NCBI RefSeq assembly: GCF_902459465.1
Contig: NC_047068.1
Span: 12,485,195-12,549,194 of the forward strand
DNA length: 64,000 nucleotides
Direction of reading: 5' to 3'
Source: Asterias rubens
Lineage: Eukaryota > Echinodermata > Asteroidea > Forcipulatida > Asteriidae
The position numbers were made by a program, and so were the translations under genes. Numbering within the stretch: position 1 is the first letter of the stretch; every line of letters begins with the position of its first letter. Of the stretch, positions 22,562-32,479 are shown piece after piece. The notes under the pieces were generated by a model. The model made no database searches, had not been told where the DNA came from, and worked only from the letters and a program-made list of their open reading frames with translations.

Positions 22562-22642
22562 GAACAGCGCCCTCTCGGGTCGGGCCTACTTTTAAATTTG
22601 TTAATAAAATGGAAACTAAATTTGTAGAACCTTAGTTAACTG

Positions 22643-22648
22643 TTTATT
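22643..22648 (-). terminator. AATAAA polyadenylation signal of the intact lectin gene
   Basis: AATAAA on the minus strand about 120 bases after the lectin stop codon, a normal spacing for a short 3' UTR. Confidence 0.5.
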
Positions 22649-22764
22649 CATATTCTACTCATCAAAACACATCTTTTTGTGACAAAAGCTTTATCTTGAC
22701 AAATACTACTTCCAGGTGACTGTGATTAAGGATGGGAAAGGGACCACTGTGCATGACAAAATGT

Positions 22765-23478
22765 TCAAAGTTCAAAGTAGACACAACCCTCGGTATCGTT
22801 GGAGTCATTGTCATCGTCCTCAAGACGGGTAACATCGTTGAGTTGACATTTCTTCTCTTTCTTGCGGCTCTGCCAAACATTAAAGGAGCGGCATCGAGGA
22901 TCTGATGTACACGCCCAGTCACAATCAATCACACCCTCTACGGCCAGGTTGTCGATGACGTGATTGAGGGGGCAATATTGAGAGACACGCCCATCGGGAC
23001 CTAGCAGGGTGTGGTAGATTGGCACGATAGAGACCGGCATCTCACATGCAGCAAGTTTATCATTCTTGCATGTTAAGCTATAAGACCAACGCCCACCATA
23101 GTATATAGTCATTCGGGCACAGTGCAAACCTGCGTCGCTGTGTGGATGGTTTGGATACCAGTTGGTGAGTCTTGCGGGCTGACCTCCACACAGCCAAACT
23201 CCTTCTTGAGCAGCATCTGTGCAGCCGATCCACATACCCTCATTCCCTTTCACTGCCCACTCGAAGATGAACTCGTTTTCTTCTTTCGAATCAGGCACTA
23301 TGAGGTTGCTCCCTGGTCGCTTGCATGCCGCCTCGGCTTGCATCCAGTTCATCTTCTCAGGCAGTAAGATGTAGCAAGACTGACGCCATTTCACCCAGCC
23401 AGTTGGACAAGAGGAGAGGACGATAACAATGCTTTGCATTGTCATCAACATCAAGAGATGAAACTGAATGGTATTCAT
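22765..23478 (-). CDS. Secreted C-type lectin with C-terminal PAN/Apple domain
   Basis: An intact, apparently intronless 237-residue protein. Residues 1-22 form a signal peptide (hydrophobic, ending VLSSCP). A C-type lectin fold follows (about 24-147): CPTGWVKW, MNWMQAEAACKR, MWIGCTDAAQEGVW, then the paired cysteines of LHCARM and AACEMP. A short linker leads to a PAN/Apple-like module (about 160-237) with six cysteines (QYCPL, DCDWAC, DPRCRSF, KKCQL, EGCVYF). The calcium/sugar motifs are not canonical: HPH stands where EPN or QPD is expected, and WSY replaces WND. Classical calcium-dependent mannose or galactose binding is therefore doubtful. The start MNTI is chosen because it is shared with the tandem copy at 24936. 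Ligand unknown; a role in innate recognition is a family-level guess. Confidence 0.88.
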   Translation of the reverse strand: MNTIQFHLLMLMTMQSIVIVLSSCPTGWVKWRQSCYILLPEKMNWMQAEAACKRPGSNLIVPDSKEENEFIFEWAVKGNEGMWIGCTDAAQEGVWLCGGQPARLTNWYPNHPHSDAGLHCARMTIYYGGRWSYSLTCKNDKLAACEMPVSIVPIYHTLLGPDGRVSQYCPLNHVIDNLAVEGVIDCDWACTSDPRCRSFNVWQSRKKEKKCQLNDVTRLEDDDNDSNDTEGCVYFEL

Positions 23479-23601
23479 GCTTTTAAGAAATTTGTTAATG
23501 TTATACGCCGCTCTTAACTCTGTGATTCTATGTTACAAACTGACGCATCGAGTTCAACATGCGAGGTACAAAGAGTAGTTCTACAACACGAGGCTACAGC
23601 A

Positions 23602-23613
23602 GGTAGTTTTATC
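23602..23613 (-). promoter_or_regulatory. TATA-like box of the intact lectin gene
   Basis: On the minus strand GATAAAACTACC lies about 124 bases before the ATG. The same box and its flanks (CGACGGAG before, TGCTGTAG after) recur before the duplicated gene while surrounding sequence has diverged, which argues for function before duplication. Confidence 0.5.
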
Positions 23614-24219
23614 CTCCGTCGTCACCTTCATCGAGTTCAACCGCTTCTGTGTCAGCCTCTGAATATGTTGGTTTTGTTAGAGTCAAGTGACTACAATTTG
23701 AAGACAAAAACCTAACGATTGCTATGCCAACGGGAGCGTAGAACCAGTGAAGTGATTTAACCATACTGTTTGGAGAAGCCTCAAAATATAATAACACTAA
23801 CGTTTAATTTCTTCACTTTCTTACGAAGAATAATACAATAATATTGGATGCTTCTGCATGAGTGCATTATCGCATAATTATAATCACCATGTGAATAGAT
23901 GGACTTTTTGTCTTCACATTATTATGTGAGTTTATAAACCCGTGTGTTGCATTGTTACACTGTTGATTGCCAGATGTACTTTGGGGGAAAGGGGTGTTCA
24001 TAGGGGAATATGTCCCCAAGAATCTGTGCCCCCTCAAGAGAAATTAACATGGGCTGAAGGGGGATGATTCAAAAGAGGGCGATGTCCGAATAAAGTTATA
24101 CATTTGCACAAACCGCAGAGACAAAGATACCAAACCGCTGATAGTCTTTCTCTCGGTTAATGTCTGTCTTTGTCAGTGATGAGACGTCATTGGGGAAGAA
24201 TGAAAAGTTGGCATGATTT

Positions 24220-24936
24220 TCAAAGTTCGAAGTAGACACAACCCTCAATATCTTTGTAGTCGGTGTGATCGTCATCGAGACGGGTGACGTCATTGAGTTA
24301 GCATTTCTTCTCTTTCTCGCTGCTCTGCCAAACATTAAACGAGCGGCAACGAGGATCTGATGTACACGCCCAGCCACAAGCAATCACACCCTCTACGGCC
24401 AGGTTGTCGATGACGTGATTGAGGGGGCAGTATTGAGAGACACGCCCATCGGGACCTAGCAGGGTGTGGTAGACTGGCACGATAGGGACCGGCATCTCAC
24501 ATGCAGCTAATTTACCACCAGTCTTGCATTTTACGTCATCAGACCAAACCCCACTATCGTATACAGTCATTCGGGCACAGTTCAAACTTGCGTCGTTGTG
24601 TGGATGGCTTGGATATCAGTTGGTGAATCTTGCAGGCTGACCTCCACACAGCCAAACTCCTTCTTGAGCAGCATCTGTGCAGCCGATCCACATACCCTCA
24701 TTCCCTTTTACTGCCCACTCGAAGATGACCTCGTTTTCTTCTTTTGAATCAGGCCATATGAGGTTGCTCCCTGGTCGCTTGCATGCCGCCTCGGCTTGCA
24801 TCCAGTTCATCCTATCAGACAGTAAGATATAGCAAAACTGACGCCATTTCACCCAGCCAGTTGGACAGGAGGAGAGGACGATAACAATGCTTTGCATTGT
24901 CATCAATATCAAGAGATGAAACAGAATAGTATTCAT
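24220..24936 (-). pseudogene. Tandem C-type lectin + PAN/Apple copy with two nonsense codons
   Basis: Collinear with the intact lectin over its whole length: signal peptide from MNTI, CPTGWVKW, MWIGCTDAAQEGVW, AACEMP, then the PAN/Apple module ending CVYFEL. Two in-frame stops break it. TGA replaces the conserved tryptophan codon of the NWYP segment (24616-24618), and TAA replaces the glutamine codon after KEKKC (24298-24300). Both are single transitions, and I see no frameshift. Translation would stop inside the lectin domain after roughly 107 residues. An upstream ATG at 24951 adds five residues but is absent from the sister gene. It is either a young pseudogene or an allele; assembly errors are possible but two independent ones are unlikely. 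Confidence 0.88.
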
Positions 24937-25053
24937 GCTTTGAAGAAACATTGTTACCCCACTACACAGTAACTCTGGTTTTATTTCATGTACAACTTAC
25001 AAGTCCAGTCTTCCACTGAGGTACGTGGAGTAAACAACAAGAGAGCTACAGCA

Positions 25054-25065
25054 AGTAGTTTTATT
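25054..25065 (-). promoter_or_regulatory. TATA-like box of the lectin pseudogene
   Basis: AATAAAACTACT on the minus strand, 118 bases before MNTI, at the same relative place as the box in the intact sister gene. The promoter was duplicated with the coding part. Confidence 0.45.
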
Positions 25066-25627
25066 CTCCGTCGACACGTTTACCGAAAGTGTTCATTTAC
25101 TTCTATTATAATTTTGTGTCCTAATTTGTTGGTATTGTTTAAAAGTGAAGTGAGCCAAATTAAACAAACAATAGCCAAACGGTTGCGATGCCAACGGACA
25201 AACAAAACCCGTGACCTAAAATAATCAGACTGATGAGGCGCACAGATTGTCATCAATAATGGAATAACCTGTTCACTTTTTACCGAGATTTAATAATATT
25301 TTTTTTAAAGATATTTTCTTTGCACGATGGACAAGAGGAAAGGACAGTTGCTCTTCAAGCAAGAGAATATGGCATGAATAAATAGTAAAAATATATCAGT
25401 AAACAAAGTTAATCCAAGAAATCTACATAAAATACCTACATGCACAAAGTGTGTCAATATCTATCTATGATGCATATTCATTCAAGGTTAAAACTATTTA
25501 TTGGCATGATAAAAGTCATGAAACTTGTTTTCCCTGTGTATAAGGAGAATACATACAAGAAAGGCAAAACAACAATAGACAAAAAGGAAACAAAAATACA
25601 AGTTACAGAAATAAAATCCTTCCAATT

Positions 25628-25870
25628 TCAGATATCACGATGAATACTCTTCTAGATTGTCTCAGTTGTTTACTGCAAGGTTTGTCAGTGTGATTAAAGA
25701 TGGGAAAGGGACCACGGTGCAAAAACAAAATGCTTACAGTTCAAACATGGAGGTAGAATTATGTCTACCTCCATGGTTCAAAGTAGACATAACCCTGAAT
25801 CCTTTGAGTCAGTGAGATCGTCTTCAAGAAAGGTGACTTTATTGAGTTGACATTTTCTTCTCTTTGTCTA
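25628..25870 (-). pseudogene. Decayed third lectin copy (3' end only)
   Basis: Bases 25628-25760 match the 3' flank of the intact lectin gene (the ATCACGATGAATAC segment near 22040 and GATGGGAAAGGGACCAC near 22730). Bases 25776-25870 match its last coding part (KEKK, QLN, V-T, EDD, then the terminal YFEL region) but with frameshifts and substitutions. The lectin domain is absent. A 30-base hairpin interrupts the homology at 25746-25775. This marks an older duplication in the cluster. Confidence 0.65.
25746..25775. repeat. 30-base hairpin inserted in the lectin relic
   Basis: CATGGAGGTAGA, six-base loop, TCTACCTCCATG: a perfect 12 bp stem. The sister gene runs straight through this position. 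Confidence 0.75.
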
Positions 25871-25879
25871 AGTCGCTCA

Positions 25880-26870
25880 AGCCGGAAATCCCCTTTAACT
25901 CAGTACCATGACCCACCCACACACACGTGAGAAAAAAAGGTCTGCAAGACTATAATATTCGCGCCAAATAATTATTCACGCTGAGTGGGATATAGGATTG
26001 TCGTCTGTGCATGTCTTGGGTGTGCATAATATGGTGTGTATGTGTGTTTGCTGCTCTTAACTGTGACTACGGTATCACATCGCAAGTATGACTCATAGGT
26101 GCTATGAAGTGGGAGAGATGACGGCATTTGTTTGTGACGTGCTATCTTATGAAGATAGCAATTGGGTATCCTGGTTTACCGGTTAGGGGTCCACTGCAAC
26201 ATTCACAAAGAGCAGCGCTCTAAAGTCGATAACCAGTTGATGTATGGAAACGTTTTCCTCGAAGGTAAGAAGTAGAGAGATACCATAAAAATACATTTTT
26301 AATTAGTCGTGATTTACGTGGTTCTAAATTTTGAGAACAGACGGATGAACGAGTTGAATTACCCGGGGCGCTCCCTCAGTTTTAAAGGAATGCTCAGTGA
26401 ACAGTCAGTGGTAGTTATGGTGCTATGCACATAAACTCGCCGTAGCTTTATAGTAGGCGTAGGCATGAGCATTGAGATTCTGAAACAGTCTATAGATTCT
26501 AAATAATTTATTAGTTTATAGCCAAGAAAATGTAGCCATGAAAGTGTATTCGGTGGCCAACTATGTGCATACATCATGAACAGCTTGTTTTAGGCGTAGG
26601 CCTATCTGGATTTCAATGTTTGTTGTTTCCCAACAAAAAGGACAAAATTATTACCAACACAAGTCTCTGTGAATTTTTCATGATTTTCTAAACCACTGAC
26701 CCTGACTATTCGAGCAGTATACACCTCTTCTATAAAAGATACATAAGTGTCGATTTGGTCTGTATTTTTTTCCCCTTCTGTACGGCTTATTTCTATATTC
26801 AATAGCCTACAATGAGCAATGTTTGCTGTTAACAGAATACATTTAATATTGCAGGTCTTTGATGTTAATT
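25880..26870. other. Gene-free stretch
   Basis: Nothing recognised; contains a TGTGTGTATGTGTGTTTG-like tract near 26030. Confidence 0.4.
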
Positions 26871-26872
26871 AC

Positions 26873-27257
26873 TTAAAGCCACTAGACAAAATTGGTAATT
26901 GTAAAAGACCAGTCTTCTCACTTGGTGTATCTCAACATATGCATAAAATAACAAACCTGTGAAAATTTGAGCTCAATAATTGGTCGTCGAAGTTGGGAGA
27001 TAATAATGAAAGAAAAAACTGCCTTGTCACATGAAGTTGTGTGCTTTAAGATGGTTCATTTCGAGACCTCAAATTCAAAATCTGAGGTCTCGAAATCAAA
27101 TTCGTGGAAAATTACTTCTTTCTTGAAAACTAAAGTCACTTCAGAGGGAGCCGTTAATCACAATGTTTTTTAATGTCAACCTCTCTCCATTACTAGTCAC
27201 CAAGTAAGGTTTTATGCTAACAAGTGAGTAATTACCAATAGTGTCCACTGCCTTTAA
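26873..27257 (-). mobile_element. MITE family A copy
   Basis: Full-length reverse copy with the AGACCTCA/TGAGGTCT inner palindrome. Confidence 0.8.
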
Positions 27258-27543
27258 CATTTTGATGTCCCTTAATGTGCTTATGGTAAGGTCGGGATCA
27301 AAACCGAGTGCTGGGCAAACAATCTCTGGCACACTGCTGTTTCTTGAAAAGAGTTTTGTCTTCATTTCATTTCATTTCATTAAGGTCGGGATTGTTCAAC
27401 TCAAAAATTAAACGACACTACTGAAAACAGACTAAAATTTACGTGTTTACATTAATTTTGTGTAAAACTCCTAAGGACAATGTTATCTTTAAGCCATTAA
27501 AACATTGTCCATTATTTTTATGTCGGAAAATCAGCTATATTGC

Positions 27544-27915
27544 TTAAAGACCCTGGACAATATTGGTAATTGTCAAAGACCAGTCTTCTCACTTGCTGTA
27601 TCTCAACATTATGCATAAAATAACAAACCTGTGAAAGTTTGAGCTCAATCGGTCGCCGAAGTTGCGAGATAATGATGAAAGAAGAAACACCCGTGTCACA
27701 CGAAGTTGTGTGCGTTTTCGAGACCTCAAATTCTAAACCTGAGGTTTGGAAATCAAATTCGTGGAAAATTACTTCTTTCTCGAAAACTACTCCACTTTAG
27801 AGGGAGCCGTTTCTCACAATGTTTTACTCTCCCCATGACTTGTTACCAAGTATATAGGTTTTATGTTTTAATACATATTTTGAGTAATTACCTATATAGT
27901 GTCCACTGCCTTTAA
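27544..27915 (-). mobile_element. MITE family A copy
   Basis: Second reverse copy only 290 bases after the previous one, in the same orientation. Confidence 0.8.
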
Positions 27916-29950
27916 GAGCCAGAATGAGATAAATAGTTCAACAATTCTTCCTGACGTCTCGAGTCCTTCTCGTATAAGGTGAGATATACTCTGCCAGGAT
28001 CAAGACGTGGTAAAAAATAAATATGCGCCAAGCATAAGTGGTTTTGTTTGCATTGCTTACAAGAACTGCCTGCAAGCTACGCTATACCTTTTGCTTTGCT
28101 TTATACGGTAAAATAAAGCATGCACCTCAAATACAAACTGTAAATTCTGCTTGTAAGTGCCCTATAAAAAGAAATCGCCATTTATCTCATGTTTGATGAA
28201 ATTGGACTCGGTCTGTTGTTAGCCTTTAAATGTCACAAGCTTAAAATATCAACGGGTACCAATGAGCTGTAATTTTGATGACATTTGAAAAATGCGTTAT
28301 TTACGTTGTATATTATCAAGTCTTTCCCTGTAAAGGGCCTGTATACGTTTTTGGACCCCTCGAATGTTTCTATCCTCATGGAGCAATAAACTAGCAATAT
28401 ACAACCAAACTTACCCATTGAAATTTGATTTCAAAAGGTGGTTGCGTTTTTGAGATCGCCGGAAATCCGGAAAGAATATATGTCAACACAGAAAAAAATA
28501 ATCCCTATAGACCTAAACATTTTCTTAGACGCTACCGGTAACGCTTCTTTTATAATATTCAAACTTGGTTGGATAACAAGTGACGTAGTTTTCTGTAACC
28601 GCAGTACTTAGGAGTACTTGACAAATCAAGATGCTCAGTGACCTAAGTGGTGGGGTCTTCATGCTTGGCGACTAAATCCCAGTAAATCCACACAACATAT
28701 CATCATTGATTTATCACATTCAGATGTTCAATTTCTAAGATATACTGTAATATAACTTTTATACTCTTGGTTGGCATTTACGCTATGCAGTCATATAAAG
28801 GTGTCTGCATATAGGTAACGGCGATGGGTATCATGGAAACTGTATTGTAACTAGATGCGCGTATAATTTATATGCAAAATAGATGTTTATCGAGCTGCAG
28901 CTACGGGCAGTTTGTGTGTGTACAAGACCAGCTATGGAACCCCAGTATTATTGAGTATAGGAACTTCCGCTGATGGTATTCACTATCTCTATTGAATCTG
29001 TAGATCCATACGCAAAAAAAACGACTGTTTGTTGTAGCTAGTGTACCGTAACAAGACTTGATTGAGAATTTTGCTAATTTATGAGCGTAGTTTTAATGGG
29101 GAGGGGAGGGGTTCCCCCTTCATATAAATGAATTAGAAGTGGAAAAACATGTATCGCACCACCCGGCATAAATATTGCATGAAAGCCTCCACTCTATTTG
29201 TAACTATATTTGAGACCCACTATGTGAAATTGAGTCAGATGTCGCCCAATGCATTATTAAGTTATATGGACAGTTTAATTTGGAAAATAATTTTATTTTT
29301 ACATTTTTGTTTTTTGTACTTTATATTTGCATGGTTAACCTTTAGAACACTTACTGTTAGACAATCTCACTTTGATAGGACAGTAAGTTTATCGCCGTTG
29401 GAAATTTACAGTGAAGGTAACAAAAACTCAGATACCCAAGATTAATTGATAGCGTGTCGTGCCTGAGCGGACTCGAGCCCACCAGACTTGATTCAAGTTC
29501 CATTCTCGTGTGAGAGGTCCCTAAGCATATCACGCAAACTCACTATCAAACAGTACGGTCAAAATGTGGCCCCGAGAATGCGGAACAGGCTTGAGAATGC
29601 AGAGCATCACAAAACAGTAGTTTTCTGGGGATGGCACGGGATTGGGACTTGAGTCAAGTCTAACCAGAGTACAACCCTTACAACCATATTTCTGACGCTA
29701 ACTTTAACATTGGTTTTTCTTGTTCCCCTTAAGGCAAAACCGTGGTTCACTGAAGACACAAGAATTTCCACGAAGACGAAAAATGTAAAGATGAACCGAT
29801 TGGCAGACCACCTAATTGTGCACGCCTAGTCCCACTCCTGGTAATTATACATTGCCGCGATAAAGCGTGCGCATTACGCCACCCGTCCAATTATCATTCA
29901 CCTGTAGTCCGTCAAAGTACAGACTGCGCAACACGCAGTGCAGTATCAAG
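27916..29950. other. Gene-free stretch upstream of the 29952 frame
   Basis: One family D MITE relic at the left; otherwise unassigned. The frame at 29149-29445 has a hydrophobic middle but no family features. Confidence 0.4.
28005..28212. mobile_element. Diverged MITE family D copy
   Basis: TGCTTACAAG/GCTTGTAAG arms and right end GATGAAATTGGACTCGG; left end unclear. Confidence 0.5.
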
Positions 29951-29951
29951 C

Positions 29952-30233
29952 ATGGAGCAGACAACAATTGAACTCGTGTGGAGTAGAAAAAGGCGGGAAG
30001 CCTCAACGGTTCAAAGTGTGACACTTCTGAGTCCAGAGGACCGCGATACCGCCATCATTGCCGGTACAGTCGGTACCACTCTGGCGATAGTGTTTATCGT
30101 ATTGATTGTGATTGTGTTCTGTTCGTATCGTAACTATCCGTCGTCGGCCGAGAGGAGGCGACGGAAACGTAGAGAAAATGGATACCTGACTCACATTAGC
30201 ACAAGAATCGATACCAATGGAACCCGACCATAG
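29952..30233 (+). CDS. Possible small single-pass membrane protein
   Basis: A 93-residue open frame with a good start context (AGCATGG). Residues 1-33 are polar. About 35-57 is a strong membrane segment (AGTVGTTLAIVFIVLIVIVF). It is followed by a basic stop-transfer stretch, AERRRRKRRE, placing the C terminus in the cytosol, and there is no signal peptide. I do not recognise a family. The last 19 codons fall inside the first unit of a 55-57 bp tandem repeat that continues past the stop codon, so the C-terminal tail may be recent. It could be an exon of a larger gene whose other exons I cannot see, or a chance frame; the membrane segment plus basic anchor is the only support. Confidence 0.35.
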   Translation: MEQTTIELVWSRKRREASTVQSVTLLSPEDRDTAIIAGTVGTTLAIVFIVLIVIVFCSYRNYPSSAERRRRKRRENGYLTHISTRIDTNGTRP

Positions 30234-30402
30234 CATGGATACCTGACTCGTATTAGCACAAGAGTCGATACACGAAACCCGACCATACCATGGATAGCTG
30301 ACTCACATTAGCACAAGAGTCGATACACGGAACCCGACCATAACATTGATAGCTGACTCACATCAGCACAATAATCGATACCAATGGAACCCGACGATAA
30401 CA
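30178..30402 (+). repeat. Four tandem 55-57 bp units across the end of the 29952 open frame
   Basis: Units start at 30178, 30235, 30290 and 30345 (ATGGATACCTGACTCACATT...GAACCCGACCATA). The stop codon of the membrane-protein frame lies at the first unit boundary. Confidence 0.85.
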
Positions 30403-30615
30403 ATCAAATGGTGTTTTACGAAAGTTAACAAAAGTGGTGTTTAACTTTCGCTCTAGTCTGAACGCATTTTTTTCCTGTAGTGCAGAATTGCCAACCTCAA
30501 AAATTTTACGTTTTTCATTTTGCTTGTATTATCAAGAAAATACAGGGTAATTTCAACGGACTATTTAACCTGTGAATGTGACATTTTTACAAAAGAGGCA
30601 GAGCCTAGACTTCCT

Positions 30616-30772
30616 GCAGGCACAAGTTGTGGGTGCGTTCGTTAGCTTCCCTGGGTCAACCCCGGTGTGTGGCGGGTTTTTTTCTGGACACGTTTGTCCT
30701 GGAAAAAAACCCACGCCACACACCGGGGTCGACCCATGGGAGCTAAACGAACGCACCCGAAATTATGCCTGC
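30616..30772. mobile_element. Hairpin element
   Basis: Arms GCAGGCA...GGGTGCGTTCGTTAGCTTCC and GGAGCTAAACGAACGCACCC...TGCCTGC. The inner part, GGTGTGTGGCGGGTTTTTTT against AAAAAAACCCACGCCACACACC, closes on a ~17 base loop. Confidence 0.8.
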
Positions 30773-31670
30773 ACAGCTCGTTGGAAGAATGGCCGACATT
30801 TTTTATGTAGATTTCCATACTATGGCATTAACCAGTCTCTTTTCATTTGTAAATAATGTGACATGATTTATAGATTACAAAACACAAGTAGTTACGCAAG
30901 TTGAATAATAATCAACTTAATTGGACACCCTCAACCCCTTCCAAACATTAATCCATGCTAATTAGACAACACATTATCTTCCTATTGCTAGGCTGTTTTT
31001 TTATCCTGTGGATCTAACGTATTATTTAATTAATTTTTCATAACAATAAATTGACCAAAGAACAAATTATACGTTATCTGTACTTACATGATGTATAAAA
31101 TTAATGAATGTATTTATTAAAAAAGCAATAGTTATTTCTTGAACAAAAATGGATGGTCAGGTAGAAAAATAAAGCAAGTAGGTACACCAATTGTTTTTCT
31201 TCAGATAAAAAGAGAAGTAATATTTTATTGATACATCATGTTCGTCTTCACATTTTGAGGCTCTATTGCACACTTTAAACCCAAGAAAATGTACTATGTA
31301 TAATACAATATAAAATGAGTAGGGTATATTGCCATAGCTTTCGATTCAAACCGGACCTTCTTCAGAGGCATAAACAAAATTCTGAAACATGTGGTTCTTT
31401 TTAGAACCACCCCAACTCGAATAGAAGTTGTACCATTACATGGTGTTACCTCAAACCTTAAAATATCATATTTCCATGCAAAATTTCAAATCCTACTTGA
31501 CCATTGTATTGTTATAACTGAACATATTTGGCTATTTTGATGGAGTTTCTCTTTTGTGCATAAGTTAAAGTTTAATCATGTTATAGCTGCCTCGAGGATC
31601 TTCGATAAGACCTTGATTTTTACCCATACACCAATGTGTTTATAAGTAGTTAGTATTCTATACTAGTTGG
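30773..31670. other. Gene-free AT-rich stretch
   Basis: No gene or clear repeat. The phrase GAAACATGTGGTTCTTTTTAGAACCACCCCAACTC (given here in parts: GGTTCTTTTTAGAACC is a 16-base palindrome) recurs weakly near 18200. Confidence 0.4.
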
Positions 31671-31673
31671 TGC

Positions 31674-31955
31674 TTCAAGGCAGTGGACACTATTGGTAAT
31701 TACTCAAAATAATTATTAGCATAAAACCTTACTTGGTAACGAGTAATGGGGAGAGGTTGATAGTATAAAACATTGTGAGAAACGGCTCCCTCTGAAGTAA
31801 TGTAGTTTTCGAGAAAGAAGTAATTTTCCACGAATTTGATTTCGAGACCTCATATTTAGAATTTGAGGTCTCGAAATCAAGCCACTTCGTGTGACAAGGG
31901 CGTTCTTTATTTAATTATTATCTCGCAACTTCGACGACCAATTGAGCTCAAAATT
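31674..31955 (+). mobile_element. MITE family A, 3'-truncated
   Basis: Intact left end and palindrome; homology stops after GACCAATTGAGCTCAAA. Confidence 0.7.
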
Positions 31956-32063
31956 GAGTTTTTCTCCGGTCCTAAAAAAGAATGACTTTTGTTATTGTTT
32001 GTAGGGAGTGTGTACATTTGATTAATAACAGAAAAAAAGAAAAGACAAAGGCTGAGATAATCT

Positions 32064-32470
32064 TTAAAGACACTGGACACCACTGGACATATCCCATAAT
32101 AATTGTTGGCATTTTACTTATCAATACAAACCACACGGGGCACCGCCAACACAGGGCTAGATAGCTCAGTTGGTAGAGTGCCTGCAATTAATCCAGAGGT
32201 TGCTTGGTTCAAATCCCACTCTAGTTAATTCTTCATTCAACCCCCAAAATCATTTTAAAATTTACTTGGTAACACTGTGAGAAGCAGATCCCTCTGAAGT
32301 AACATAGTTTTTAAGGAAGAGACAATTTCTCACTCAAATTAAAAAATACCTCAGCTGAAGCCTTTGTTATGCATCTGAAAGCACCATAGTTGTGCAACAA
32401 GGGTGTTTTCTCTTTCAATATTCTCTTACTAATCGATGACAAATTGAGCCCACATTTTCACGCAACTAAT
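32064..32470 (+). mobile_element. Diverged MITE family A copy split by a tRNA-like SINE
   Basis: Left end AAAGACACTGGACAC, then the tRNA-like insertion at 32155-32230, then the family resumes at ACTTGGTAACA. Old copy. Confidence 0.55.
32155..32230 (+). mobile_element. tRNA-derived SINE head
   Basis: TAGCTCAGTTGGTAGAGTG (A box) and TTGGTTCAAATCCCAC (B box); CTAGA/TCTAG pair as an acceptor stem. Similar heads at 37905, 38490 (minus) and 38785 show it is a repeat, not a tRNA gene. Confidence 0.65.
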
Positions 32471-32479
32471 ATTTTAAGG

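Noticed and set aside
22242-22595. Overlapping frames on both strands as separate genes
   Set aside because: They coincide with a short element bounded by perfect 17 bp inverted ends; at best a degenerate transposase fragment.
32155-32230. Genuine tRNA gene
   Set aside because: A and B boxes are present but anticodon and acceptor stems do not pair properly, and similar heads recur at 37905, 38490 and 38785, so these are SINE heads.
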